Positions 43,552 to 56,100 of a stretch of DNA of 64,000 nucleotides are shown piece by piece. The stretch spans positions 36,087,328 through 36,151,327 of the forward strand of contig NC_091146.1 of NCBI RefSeq assembly GCF_041381155.1. The letters are read 5' to 3'. The stretch's first letter is position 1; each line of letters starts with the position of its first letter. A model generated the notes under the pieces. It was given only the letters and a program-made list of their open reading frames with translations. It was not told the origin of the DNA and did not search any database. Source of the DNA: Argopecten irradians. Its lineage: Eukaryota > Mollusca > Bivalvia > Pectinida > Pectinidae. A program made the position numbers and the translations under genes.

Positions 43552-44340
43552 CACCATCATTTTAAATCAACATCATTCATAATAATAATAGGTCTGAAAT
43601 ATTGACAAAATCAACATAGAGTATCAAATAAAGAAAATATTTAAAAATCTTTAAAAAAATAATCAAGTGATAAATAATATTCTGATTAACACAAATGATC
43701 CATCTTAATTACTAATTACATACAACAATATCTTAATCTGCGTAAAAATCTGATCATTGTGTATAAATGATAAATGGAAACATCAGGTTTACTCTCTCAT
43801 AACCCCTATTAGTGTCATAATGAACCGGCCGAGCCTTTGTACAGGAAGAGTTCAAGTTAGTTTAGAGGGGTGAATGAGATAGAAACCAGAGATCAATATG
43901 ATATGTGATACTGATGAATTTTTACCTGATAGTACAGGTGTCTGTGAGGACTACAATATTAATATAGGCCAAAAAAATACATATATGTTTCAGGTGCATG
44001 TAATCCTATACGCTACCCTTGTTTTACCTCTAACCCTCGCTATTTTATCACACTTAGCGAAAAAAAAAAAAATGTTTAAAATAGTTGTTATTTGCGATTT
44101 CATCTTTGATATTTACACTTGCTTTAAGTATCCTGAAAAGTCAAACCAAATTAACGAGGAGAAAATGATTCTAGCCTCTCTATTATAGTCTGAAAGATTT
44201 TACTTAATAAAAAATAAATAAAAAAATCCCTTCTGACCTACCCTTATTTTTTCAGTCATGTAACCTGAAACATACATATAATGGTTTTGGCCTTATAAAA
44301 CACATTTCATTCAAACACAAACATACACATGCAAGAAATG
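43552..44340. other. AT-rich non-coding spacer
   Basis: A 96-codon frame at 43898-44188 has one hydrophobic stretch (LYATLVLPLTLAILSHLA) but no homology I recognise and no supporting gene signals. Left uncalled. Confidence 0.35.
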
Positions 44341-44349
44341 TTACTACAT

Positions 44350-44428
44350 GTATATAAATATATATATATATATAAACTGTTTTATAGTTGTGTTTTCTTT
44401 TTATGTATATATATATATATATATATAT
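44350..44428. repeat. AT dinucleotide microsatellites
   Basis: Two (TA)n runs at ~44351-44374 and ~44405-44428. Confidence 0.9.
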
Positions 44429-44529
44429 GATAAATTTAAAGAAAAATCCTTAGGGACAAAATCTATAAGATAAAGTTCATTGGAAGGACATACATATATA
44501 GTAGGTTTTGATAATGGAGAATTAAACTG

Positions 44530-45640
44530 GAAGGCTAGTGCAGAATATCAGACACATTAACCACTCAGCCACTGTGACTCGGAGATGGAGACTTGTGGTA
44601 GACTGTCAGACACCTTAACCACTCAGCCACTGTGACCCAGAGGTGGAAGGCTAGTGCAGAATGTCAGACACCTTAACCACTCAGCCACTGTGACCCAGAG
44701 GTGGAGGGCTAGTGGTAGAATGTCAGACACCTTAACCACTCAGCCACTGTGACCCAGAGGTGGAGGGCTAGTGGTAGAATGTCAGACACCTTAACCACTC
44801 AGCCACTGTGACCCAGAGGTGGAAGGCTAGTGCAGAATGTCAGACACCTTAACAACTCAGCCACTGTGACCCAGAGGTGGAAGGCTAGTGCAGAATGTCA
44901 GACACCTTAACCACTCAGCCACTGTGACCCAGAGGTGGAGTGGTAGAATGTCAGACACCTTAACCACTCGGCCACTGTGACCCACAGGTGGAAGGCTAGT
45001 GCAGAATGTCAGACACCTTAACCACTCAGCTACTGTGACCCACAGGTGGAAGGCTAGTGCAGAATGTCAGACACCTTAACCACTCAGCTACTGTGACCCA
45101 CAGGTGGAGGGCTAATAGTTATAGAATGTCAGACACCTTAACCACTCATAAACTGTGACCCAGAGGTGGAGGGCTAGTTATAGAATGTCAGACACCTTAA
45201 CCACTCAGCAAATGTGACCCAGTGGTGGAGGCTAAGTGGTAGAATGTCAGACACCTTAACCATTCAACCACTGTGACCCAGAGGTGGAGGGCTAGTGTTA
45301 GAATGTCAGATACCTTAACCACTCAGCCACTGTGACCCAGAGGTGGAGGGCTAGTGCAGAATGTCAGACACCTTAACCACTCAGCTACTGTAACCCACAA
45401 GTGGAGGGCTAGTGGTAGAATGTCAGACACCTTAACCACTCAGCTACTGTGACCCAGAGGTGGAGGGCTAGTTATAGAATGTCAGACACCTTAACCACTC
45501 AGCAAATGTGACCCAGTGGTGGAGGCTAAGTGGTAGAATGTCAGACACCTTAACCATTCAACCACTGTGACCCAGAGGTGGAGGGCTAGTGGTAGAATGC
45601 CCGAGACACCTTAAACAATACCTCAGCTCCTTCTGTCCAG
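44530..45640 (-). repeat. ~58-bp tandem array derived from a SINE tRNA-like head, ~19 copies
   Basis: Units read GACACCTTAACCACTCAGCC, ACTGTGACCCAGAGGTGGAG, GGCTAGTGGTAGAATGTCA. This aligns with the head of SINE family 2 (GACATCTTAACTACTCGGCC, ACCGCGGCCCC; and CAGAGGTGGAGGGCTTGTGG, TAATATGTCGG). The array is thus tandem copies of the RNA polymerase III promoter-bearing part of the SINE, keeping the box A-like word TGGTTAAGGTG on the minus strand. Confidence 0.9.
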
Positions 45641-45960
45641 AGGTGGAGCACTAGGGAATTGGATCAAGATGTCAGATTTAGCCACATGGCTATCACAGTC
45701 AAAAACAACAAAACCATAAATAATCTGTTAAACATCGCAATACACTCATAACAGCAAATATCACAAAAATATTTTTTACTCAATTCTCACACAAAATAAT
45801 TTACCGGTACACACAAATATACCTGCGTATAACAGGACTTGATGGCACATGATGATGGATTTCATTGAAAACCGAAGTAAAATAGACCGGACAGAGCAGA
45901 TCCGATCACGATAACATGATAAGTGGAAATTTTGCCGGTCAAAAGTGCATGTATCACAAT
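45641..45960. other. Non-coding spacer
   Basis: No supported feature. Confidence 0.35.
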
Positions 45961-46325
45961 TTTAAAGATGCTCCATCGCCGACAGAGCATAAATGATATT
46001 AATCATTTGAACAATAATTGGTTTTTAATCGTGTATATATTAGCCTAATTAACACAAAAAATAATATAAAATAATTTATTTCGCCTTTGGTGCATGCGCA
46101 ATCAGTACTTCATTCCATATAGGATATTGTGTCACGGAATTTTTTCGGGATGCAATTAATTATTTTTCATATTTTTAACTTGAAGTAAAATTAGAAGCTG
46201 AAACTTTTCAATGGTGGTAATGGTGTAAAGAAAATAACTTTTGTAACTGAAGAAAAATACTAAATCGTCTACTCCTGTTTTTCATAGTGAAAAAATACCA
46301 TTTGTCAGCGGTGGAACATCTTTAA
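45961..46325. mobile_element. MITE, TTTAAAGATGCTCCACC family, copy ii
   Basis: Inverted ends TTTAAAGATGCTCCATCGCC and, reversed, TTAAAGATGTTCCACCGCTG. The interior has words shared with copy i (ACACAAAAAATAATATAAAA, TTTTCAATGGTGGTAATGGT). Confidence 0.8.
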
Positions 46326-46551
46326 CATACTTCTAAAAAATTAAATTTTCACATCATATGCCCACTACTTATATTGTCACAGATAATTTTCCAAGACTTC
46401 AGTTATGTTCTGTGAAATTGTGCAAACGTCATCTCCGTAAAAATTACCAACAGTACTTAAACATCCATTTTACACCCTCAAATGTCAATAGTTGATATGT
46501 TTAAATCATGATATGTACACATAACATTGAAAACTAACATCTAAACACATG

Positions 46552-46923
46552 TACCGTATTCGCTGTAATCAGAGCCCCAACACATGTACCGTATTCGCTG
46601 TAATCAGAGCCCCAACACATGTACCGTATTCGCTGTAATATCAGAGCCCCAACACATGTACCGTATTCGCTGTAATCAGAGCCCCTCCCACTATAAGCTC
46701 CCTCCCCTTTTCTCGTAAAGAGTTAAAGTTGTAAAATGCACTTCCCCCTCCATCCCATGAATGTCTAACATCAGCATTTGAATAGATTAATGTCCCAAGA
46801 ATACAGAGTTAAAATATGGCTGCCTTTTTTTCCGGAGTTTTTTTCCGTCCATAATTTACATTTTGGTCCCCTAATAAGCGTTCCCCCTTTACGCCCTGGG
46901 CGTTAATTACAAAGAATATGGTA
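46552..46923. mobile_element. MITE whose left end is tandemly repeated four times
   Basis: TACCGTATTCGCTGTAATCA then GAGCCCC opens the element and is paired with ...GGGCGTTAATTACAAAGAATATGGTA at the right end. The left terminus is present four times as a ~36-bp repeat (46545-46690) before the single-copy interior. Confidence 0.72.
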
Positions 46924-46989
46924 ATGCTGGTATAATAATAAAAAAATATGATAATAATGTTTACTTTGAGAGTCAAGGAAGGATTGCAT

Positions 46990-47990
46990 TCACCGATTCA
47001 CTACCAACATACACATTCTCATATCATAACACACACACAGTACTACAGAATTGTGTAACTGAGTTAACTCCCTTGTCTGTATTACATACACATTCTCATA
47101 TCACAACACACACAATACTACAGGATTGTGTAACTGAGTTAACTCCCTTGTCTGTATTACAAATTCTCATATCATAACACACACAATATTACAGGATTGT
47201 GTAACTGAGTTAACTCCCTTGTCTGTATTACATACACATTTTCATATCACAACACACACACAATACTACAGGATTGTGTAACTGAGTTAACTCCCTTGTC
47301 TGTATTACATACACATTCTCATATCATAACACTCACACAGTACTACAGGATTGTGTAACTGAGTTAACTCCCTTGTCTGTATTACATACACATTTTCATA
47401 TCACAACACACACACAGTACTACAGGATTGTGTAACTGAGTTAGCTCCCTTGTCTGTATTACATTTGGTTTGTTTATTTTTACGTCCTATTAACAGCCAG
47501 GGTCATGTAAGGACGTGCCAGGTTTGTTGGTGGAGGAAAGCCGGAGTACCCGGAGAAAAACCACCGGCCAACGGTCAGTACCTGGCAACTGCCCCACATG
47601 GGTTTCGAACCCGCTTCCCAGAGGTGGAGGGCTTGTGGTAATATGTCGGGACATCTTAACTACTCGGCCACCGCGGCCCCCTGTATTACATACACATTCT
47701 CATATCATAACAGACACAGTACTACAGGATGGTGTAACTGAGTTAACTCCCTTGTCTGTATTACATACACATTCTCATATCACAACACACACAGTAGCAG
47801 AGGAGTGTGTTCCTGAGTTAACTCCCTTGTCTGTATTACATACACGTCCTCATATCATAACAGACACAGTACGACAGGATTGTGTAACTGAGTTAACTCC
47901 CTTGTCTGTATTTTCACTACCAACATACACATCCTCATATCACAACACACACAGTAGGACAGGATTGTGTTCCTGAGTTAACTCCCTTGT
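46990..47990. repeat. ~78-bp tandem array, ~10 copies, interrupted by a SINE
   Basis: Units ACATACACATTCTCATATCA, ACACACACAGTACTACAGGA, TTGTGTAACTGAGTTAACTC, CCTTGTCTGTATT. SINE family 2 inserted at 47465-47680 inside a unit. Confidence 0.9.
47465..47680 (-). mobile_element. Intact tRNA-derived SINE (family 2) with 11-bp target duplication
   Basis: Minus strand: tRNA-like head GGGGCCGCGGTGGCCGAGTA with box B GGGTTCGAAACCC, a conserved centre (GGGTACTCCGGCTTTCCTCC, ACCAACAAACCTGGCACG) and tail ...GTTAATAGGACGTAAAAATA. Flanked by CTGTATTACAT at 47454-47464 and 47681-47691. The head/centre layout resembles the metazoan SINE superfamilies with a conserved core; which one is not certain. Confidence 0.92.
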
Positions 47991-48535
47991 TTGTATTACT
48001 TCCCTTAGTAAAATCACATGTTCACATTTTTGTCCAGAGTTACTTCCCTTGTCCACACACAATTTTGTTTAGAGGTGATTCTTTCCTGAATAAAGTCACT
48101 GTTTTAACTTATTATTAAGTCCCTAAGCTACAAGCTACCGTCTCCATTTAACTTTTTCATCTGCAACATTCCCGTCTAGAGTTACCTTTCTTGCCTAGAG
48201 TTATCTTTCTTGTTTTGATTTATCTCCCTTTAGAATAATTTATCATAATTGTTCCACAGTCCAGTCAGTAACATTTTTCATAGAAAAAGAATGAATTTTA
48301 TAAGACTTATAATAGTTTATCCCAAAAATGGTAGAATAACGTTTATTCTCATTCCGATTCAAACTCGAGAGTATTGACTTTGAGCTTCGGTCAATCCTTA
48401 TGTTCACTACCTTGCTTCCTTCACGTTGACAACCATCAAAATATCAGTGTGTTGTCCATGGTGTCAGAACTGTAACAGGAAAGACATTGTTTCCATATCC
48501 ACACTCTTATTGCCCTGGAGGAATCTGGAGCCATA
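47991..48535. other. 3' flank of the chitobiase gene
   Basis: Several TTACTTCCCTTG / TTATCTCCCTT words. Apart from the poly(A) signal below, nothing else is supported. Confidence 0.4.
48342..48347 (-). terminator. Candidate poly(A) signal of the chitobiase gene
   Basis: AATAAA on the minus strand about 190 bases after the stop codon. Confidence 0.5.
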
Positions 48536-50192
48536 TCATCGTTGTCCTTTGACATGAGAGTCCTTAGATTTTCCACGGATAGCAAGCAGATTTGACAGAT
48601 GCACTTTCGACTGATCTATTTTTAGTAAACTTCCTTTGACATTGAAATCTTTTGGACTCTTTAAACTGTTTTTCATGATGGCATTAATAGAGCGTTGTAA
48701 TGATTGTGCTGGTTGTCCTCCTAACCCCTGACCAACTGTTTTCTGTCCAACCAAAGGAGGCTTATCATCTTGTGTTCCCAGTGACATCTCACGGCCAACT
48801 TCTGGATTTTTTTCTGGTTTCTTGATTCCATTGGCATTTAACATATCAATAACCTTTTGTTTATTTTGTTGAAGCATTTTTCCTTGTTGGATATTTTGTT
48901 GCAATGACTGTACAAATTGAATTTTTCCCGTTTGTTGCTTTGAATTTCCGATTTGATTTTGGGATATTTCCTGTCTTTTCATTGGATGTTTAAATTGTTC
49001 TGGTGAAAATTCAGATATTTTCTGTCTTTTGATTGGATGTTGATCTGGTAAAGACTTTTTCTGTATTTTCATTGGATGTTTAAACTGTTCTGGTAAGATT
49101 TCAGATCTTTCCTGCCTTTTGATTGGATGTTGATCTTGTAAAGATGTTTCCTGTCTTTTCATTGGATGTTCCGAGAAAGTCTGTGATTTTCTCTGTGTTG
49201 AGGATTGGTCAACTGCTAATGTATCCTGGGTAATCGGATTTAGAGATTTCTCCATATAATTCTGTAGTTTAGTTTTTTCTGGTTGAATTTGTCGTGAATG
49301 CACGGAATTGAAACCACCTTGTTGTGGATCTTGAATTCGTCCATCCATATTTCTCTGTTGAATCTGTCCATCCATAGCTCTCTGTTGAATTTGTCCATCC
49401 ATAACTCTCTGTTGAATTTGTCCACCCATAACATTGTGTTGAATCTGTTCATTCACAGTTCTCTGTTGAATTTGTCCATCCATAACTCTCTGTTGAATTT
49501 GTCCACCCATAACATTGTCTTGAATCTGTCCATTCACAGTTCTCTGTTGAATTTGTCCATCCATAACATTGTCTTGAATCTGTCCATTCATAGCTCTCTG
49601 TTGAATTTGTTCATCCATAGCTCTCTGTTGAATCTGTCCATCCATAGCTCTCTGTTGAATTTGTCCACCCATAACATTGTGTTGAATTTGTCCATCCATA
49701 ACATTGTGTTGAATCTGTCCATCCACAGTTCTCTGTTGAATTTGTCCATCCATAGCTCTCTGTTGAATTTGTTCATTCATAGCTCTCTGCTGAATTTGTT
49801 CATCCATAGCTCTCAGTTTATTTTGTCCATCCATAGCTCTCTGTTGAATTTGTCCACCCATAACATTCTGTTCAATCTGTTCATCCACAGCTTTCTGTTG
49901 AATTTGTCCATCCACAGTTCTCTGTTGAATTTGTCCATCCATAGCTCTCTGTTGAATTTGTCCATCCACAGTTCTCTGTTGAATTTGTTCATCCATAGCT
50001 CTCTGTTGAATTTGTCCATCCATAGTTCTCTGTTGGATCTGTCCATCCATAACATTCTGTTGATTTTGTTCATCCATTTGTTCAACTTTTTGTTCATTTA
50101 TTTGTCCATCCATAGCTCTCTGTTTAACCTTCACCTGATCATGGTCATACTGAAGCTTGATTATCCGGCTCCATCTTTTTCTGTCTGATGAC
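48536..50192 (-). CDS. Chitobiase exon 6: end of catalytic module plus Q-rich repeat tail
   Basis: 551 codons plus stop after acceptor GTTATCAG. The first ~15 residues (SSDRKRWSRIIKLQYD) close the CHB_HEX C-terminal domain. Then come ~27 repeats of nine residues (MDGQIQQRA-type), a linker, two to three ~30-residue repeats (HPMKRQ...DQHPIKRQ...PEQFK), and a basic/Gln-rich C-terminus ending HVKGQR. No Cys in the tail. Net hydrophilic and probably helical or disordered. Glutamine-rich tails occur in shell and adhesive matrix proteins. Frame continuity across all 27 units indicates selection to stay coding. Confidence 0.9.
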
Positions 50193-53100
50193 CTGATAAC
50201 AAACACAGAAAAGATAAAGATTTTATCATTTACATATTGAGGTAGTACATACACATTACTGAATATCCATAAGTTTGAAACTTATTAAATAAATAAACAT
50301 AACTCATGATTTATTATAATGAATATATATAACATGCATAACTTATGATTATTGAATATTCATAACTCATGATTAATGAATATTTATAAGTTCTACAACT
50401 ATACATAACTCATTTCATAATACTGTTATCCAATATTTTCACATCACATTAGAACAATGTGACTAAAAATTGTGAAATTAAACGGCCATGAAAAATCCAT
50501 CATACAGAGGCATTTGACGATAAGTAGATTGTCTTAGTTACTGTCTTGTGTGTGTGGACCAATAAAGAATCCTATATGAGGCTGTGGCATGTGATTCCCT
50601 GTACCAGGAACACAAATAATTTATCAATTTGTCAAAACACTCAAAAATTTATCTGTCAGTTTTTTTTTTTTATATTTTCACCATTATTAGATCCTCAGAG
50701 ATGTGAGCCATGATTGTAGAGACAGGATATTCTTTTACCCTGGACAGGAATATCCACAATTTTACCCTAGGGTAAGACATTTTTTTTATCTCACCCTAGA
50801 GTCAAGACAAGCTTAACAAGATCTTTGTACCACATGGTCACATAGGGTAAGAGAAAAACGAATCCTTCACATTCTTTGGGGTGAGATATGAGCTCTCAAC
50901 CCATGGAATAAGACTTTTTGACCTGTCAAACACTTGGCAGAGACTTGTGTTTGACAACTTCAGAATCTTATATCCCTCAGGTGGAGATTCTCCTGTCTCA
51001 CCCCAAAGAGGGTGAATGATTCTATTATTCTCTTACCCCAGACAGGGATATCCACAATTTCACTAGTGTGAGATTTTTCTGTCTCACCCTATGGTAAAGG
51101 TAAGCTACAAAGGATTTTTGCACATGAGACACAAGTGGTGCACAGGGCAATAGAAAAAGAATCATTCATCCCTTTAGGGGTGAGACAGGAGAAAGCCTCG
51201 CGTTTGACAATTTAACAATCTTACCCCTCGGGTTGAGATTCTCCTAACTCGCCCCAAAGAGGGTGAAAGATTCTATTAGTCCTCAGTTCTGTAAGAAATT
51301 TCTCATTAATTAAAGGGAAATAACTCTAGTAACTAATCAAAGGTTAAATAACCCTAGTAACTATATCAAAGGGAGATAATTCTACTCACATTGTCCTCAG
51401 GAAGATTGTGGCATCCCCAGTTAATTCTGGTCCTCCTCTTGCGTCACGCCACGTATTACCAAAATCGAGGCTATACTGAATTTCCAGTCCTGGCGAGTCA
51501 CTGTTCACAAGCAGTTTCTTGTTTTGTACCCTAAAAATTACAACCATCATAATCTATATAGCAGATATTTGATTTAATGTCACTAATATTTTAGTTGATT
51601 TCAATATCTAAACAATTGAAACATGTTTTGATTTTCCACATATGCTAGAAGGTATTAACATTAAAATTGAGATTTTTAAGGGTTTTGTGTGTTTTTGAGG
51701 GCAAAAACTATTGAGAAAGGAGGGAAGAATGTAACAAGACTGGACTGGGTCAGTAATCAGTGACCAGGTAGCTCAATCAATAAAGCATCCGGCTAGTGTT
51801 CTGAGGTCCCGGGTTCGAGCCTTGGTCTGTCCACCACAATTTCTCCTCTTCTGTTACACATGTCAATCCATCACAACACACCGCTTATACAGCCCCCGGG
51901 ATGAGTGGAAGGGGTAGGGGGTGGGTAGGGTTTCAAAAACAACACTTATACAGCCTCCAGGTGAGTGGGAGGGGTAGGGGGTGGGTGGGGTTTCAAAAAC
52001 ACACTTACACAGCCCCCCGGGGTGAGTGGGAGGGGTAGGGGGTGGGTTGGGTTTTAATGACAACACTTACACAGCCCCAGGGTGAGTGGGAGGGGTAGGG
52101 GGTGGGTTGGGTTTCAATAACAACACTTACACAGCCCCCGGGGTGAGTGGGAGGGGTAGGGGGTGGGTAGGGTTTCAATAACAACACTTACACAGCCCCC
52201 GGGGTGAGTGGGAGGGGTAGGGGGTGGGTGGGGTTTCAATAACAACACTTATACAGCCCCCGGGGTGAGTGGGAGGGGTAGGGGGTGGGTAGGGTTTCAA
52301 AAACAACACTTATACAGCCCCCAGGGTGAGTGGGAGGGGTAGGGGGGGTGGGTTTAAACAACCTTAACAGCCCGGGGGGTGGGAGGGGTAGGGGGTGGGT
52401 GGGTTTCAATAACAACACTTACACAGCCCCCGGGGTGAGTGGGAGGGGTAGGGGGTGGGTTGGGTTTTAATAACAACACTTACACAGCCCCGGGTGAGTG
52501 GGAGGGGTAGGGGGTGGGGTGGATTTTCAATAACAACACTTCACAGCCCCAGGTTGAGTGGGAGGGGTAGGGGGTGGGTGGGGTTTCAATAACAACACTT
52601 ACACAGCCCCCGGGGTGAGTGGGAGGGGTAGGGGGTGTGGGGTTTTAATAACAACACTTACACAGCCCCTGGGGTGAGTGGGAGGGGTAGGGGGTGGGTG
52701 GGTTTTAATAACAACACTTACACAGCCCCTGGGGTGAGTGGGAGGGGTAGGGGGTGGTTGGGGTTTTTAATAACAACACTTACACAGCCCCTGGGGGAGT
52801 GGGAGGGGTAGGGGGTGGGTGGAGGGTTTATAATAACAACACTTACACAGCCCCCGGGGTGAGTGGGAGGGGTAGGGGGTGGGTGGGGTTTTAATAACAA
52901 CACTTACACAGCCCCCGGGGTGAGTGGGAGGGGTAGGGGGTGGGTGGGGTTTTAATAACAACACTTACACAGCCCCCGGGGTGAGTGGGAGGGGTAGGGG
53001 GTGGGTGGGGTTTTTAATAACAACACTTACACAGCCCCTGGGGTGAGTGGGGGGGGTAGGGGGTGGGTGGGGTTTTTAATAACAACACTTACACAGCCCC

Positions 53101-56100
53101 TGGGGTGAGTGGGAGGGGTAGGGGGTGGGTGGGGTTTTAATAACAACACTTACACAGCCCCCGGGGTGAGTGGGAGGGGTAGGGGGTGGGTGGGGTTTTA
53201 ATAACAACACTTACACAGCCCCTGGGGTGAGTGGGAGGGGTAGGGGGTGGGTGGGGTTTTAATAACAACACTTACACAGCCCCTGGGGGTGGAACTCTGT
53301 ACTTGATTCCAAGACTGTCTAGGTATGGGAATTCCGTGTATCCGATGGTATTAGCAAATCTGGACCAATCAGCTTCCATCTGAATCCGCCTAGCAGCTGC
53401 ATCACTCTCGCCCTCCCAAGGAGCTCGATGCCATGCTCTTTCCGCCATTGCAATCACCCGTGGAAACATCTGATGGTCGGTGATGTCACGTGACCTCAGC
53501 AATTCTCCCCATAAATGACACTCCATACCTGCAACGAAAACCAAAGATACATACAGTCAAAGATACAGTCAAAGATACATACAGTCAAAGATACAGTCAA
53601 AGATACATACAGTCAAAGATACATACAGTAAAAACTTAGTTGGCTTTTCTTAGTTTAACGTCCTACTTACAGCCAGGGTCAGGACCTGCCAGGTTTGTTG
53701 GTGGAGGAAAGCCAGAGTACCCAGAAAAAAACCACTGACTAGCAGTAACAACTGCCCCACACGTGATTCAAATTTGTAATCCAGAGGTTGTGGTAATAAA
53801 TCTGGACATCTTAACAACCAGGCCACAATGGCTCCTTAGTCAAAGTAATCTTTTACAGGCAACATTTGTATGGGAGATATCTGGGAGAGTTTCCGGTATG
53901 TGTAGACTACACATAGACGTACACATTGACGTTATCTGTTTACGTCATGAAAAGGAATGTTGTATGATGTGTACTTGTATGGAGTTACGTTGGCTAGCTC
54001 TGTTCAGTTATCGATTATTCAATATTTGTGCCTTATTGGAATGCTATTACACACTGTAATTTAACATAAATACTTAAAAACAGAAATTACTGTAAAATTC
54101 ATTGAACTATAAAGTCATTTAAACAGATATAAATACATGTAATCACCACGCTATACGTTATAGCTAGTTGTAGCAGGATTCCCTTGTCGACAGGTACACA
54201 TAAGGTTGCTTAACCTCTCTAATTATACGTACCCACGTAATTTTCTGGCCTATGAAGTGTAAGACAATCTCTCCCATTACATATCTCTTCCTTAGTAATC
54301 GGTTCTCCAAAAACGGAAAAATCGGCATTCCAATAAATCTGCTCAGGCATGAAGGCAAATACACGATGCAAATCAATGAAGCGTGTCGCCCAGTAAAGCC
54401 CAACCTCCTCAGGGTCTGGTTCCTGGGCGTGGTCAAAGTACAAATGCGTTCCCTGTGATAGCACAACCTGAAATGGCAATGATGAGGATGTGGATAAGGG
54501 GAGATAATTGCAATAAACAGAATAAGAGAGAAGGGGAGATTATGCAATAAGCAGAATGTGGATAAGGGGAGATAATTGTTACAAAAATTATGGATAATGG
54601 GAGGCAATGGCTACGAAATGGTATGGATAAGGGGAGATAATTGTTACAAAAGGATGTGGATAAGGGGAGATAATTGTTACAAAAGGATGTGGATAAGGGG
54701 AGATAATTGTTACAAAAGGATGTGGATAAGGGGAGATAATTGTTACAAAAGGATGTGGATAAGGGGAGATAATTGTTACAAAAGGATGTGGATAAGGGGA
54801 GATAATTGTTACAAAAGGATGTGGATAAGGGGAGATAATTGTAACAAGGGGATATGGATAAGGGGGAGATAATTGTTACAAAAGGATGTGGATAAGGGGA
54901 GATAATTGTTACAAAAGGATGTGGATAAGGGGAGATAATTGTTACAAAAGGATGTGGATAAGGGGAGATAATTGTTACAAAAGGATGTGGATAAGGGGAG
55001 ATAATTGTTACAAAAGGATGTGGATAAGGGGAGATAATTGTAACAAGGGGATATGGATAAGGGGGAGATAATAGTTACAAAAGGATGTGGATAAGGGGAG
55101 ATAATTGTTACAAAAGGATGTGGATAAGGGGAGATAATTGGAGGTCATTCTAACAAACATGATGTTGATAAGGGAAGGTAATTGCAAACAAGAGATCCCA
55201 GAGGGATCTTGGCGCCCACCATAGAATGATCTATGTCTGACAATGGAAAGAGGGATCTTTCTCCTGCTTTTCAAACATACTACACATAAAATTTGAGACA
55301 GATCGCTTCAGTACATTCTGAGAAACAGCGGTAACAAACTTCAACAATGAAATCCAAGATGGTGGCTGGTTGGCCATCTTGTTGAAAGAAAATGTAATAA
55401 TGTAATATCCACAACAACGGCCCTAGGGGAACCTACATGAGAAATTTGAGAAGGATCCCTTCAGTACTTTCTGAGAAATAGTGGTAACAAACTTTAAATA
55501 TCAAAATCAAAGATGGCGGCCTGTCAAAGGTTATTGTCTTTTAGAGGTGGTCTTAGCACACTGCGATAAAATAAGTTTACATCATTTTTTACGTATATCT
55601 TTATATGTAGCTATTACTGTAAAATCATTAATTTTCGTGGGGGGTTAATTTTCATGGATTTCGTTTTTTGACCAAATTCAACGAATTTAGTGCTTAGTTC
55701 CACTTGAGTGATCACACAGTACAGGTGACAGTGTTGACTGTGTATTATAACAGTAATGTCTAAGGCTTTCTCCAAAAATTTAAGTGCCTATGAAAAAAAT
55801 TTAGAATCCACGAAAATTGTGCCCAACATATTAAATGATTTCACAGTATGGCTATTGTGAGAATTCATCATTGCACTATTATCTGTTCTACATCTCCTAA
55901 AATATGACTGCACCAAGCTAAGTACAGTAATAAAACGATGACAAGACATCCAGAATGTTTGTTATACAGGGAAGCAAACTACACTAGAGACATAATCAAT
56001 AAGGGGAGATAATTAATAAGGGAAGATAATCAATAAGGAGAGATGATACAAAGGTGGAGATGATTAATAAGGGGAGATAATTAAAAGGGGAGATGATTAA

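Noticed and set aside
43898-44188. 96-codon frame with a hydrophobic stretch
   Set aside because: AT-rich, no homology or splice/poly(A) context that I can recognise.
49298-50188. 296-codon plus-strand frame (LNLSIHSSL repeats)
   Set aside because: Exact antisense of the chitobiase repeat exon. The minus-strand reading is supported by splice phase and family match; this one is not.
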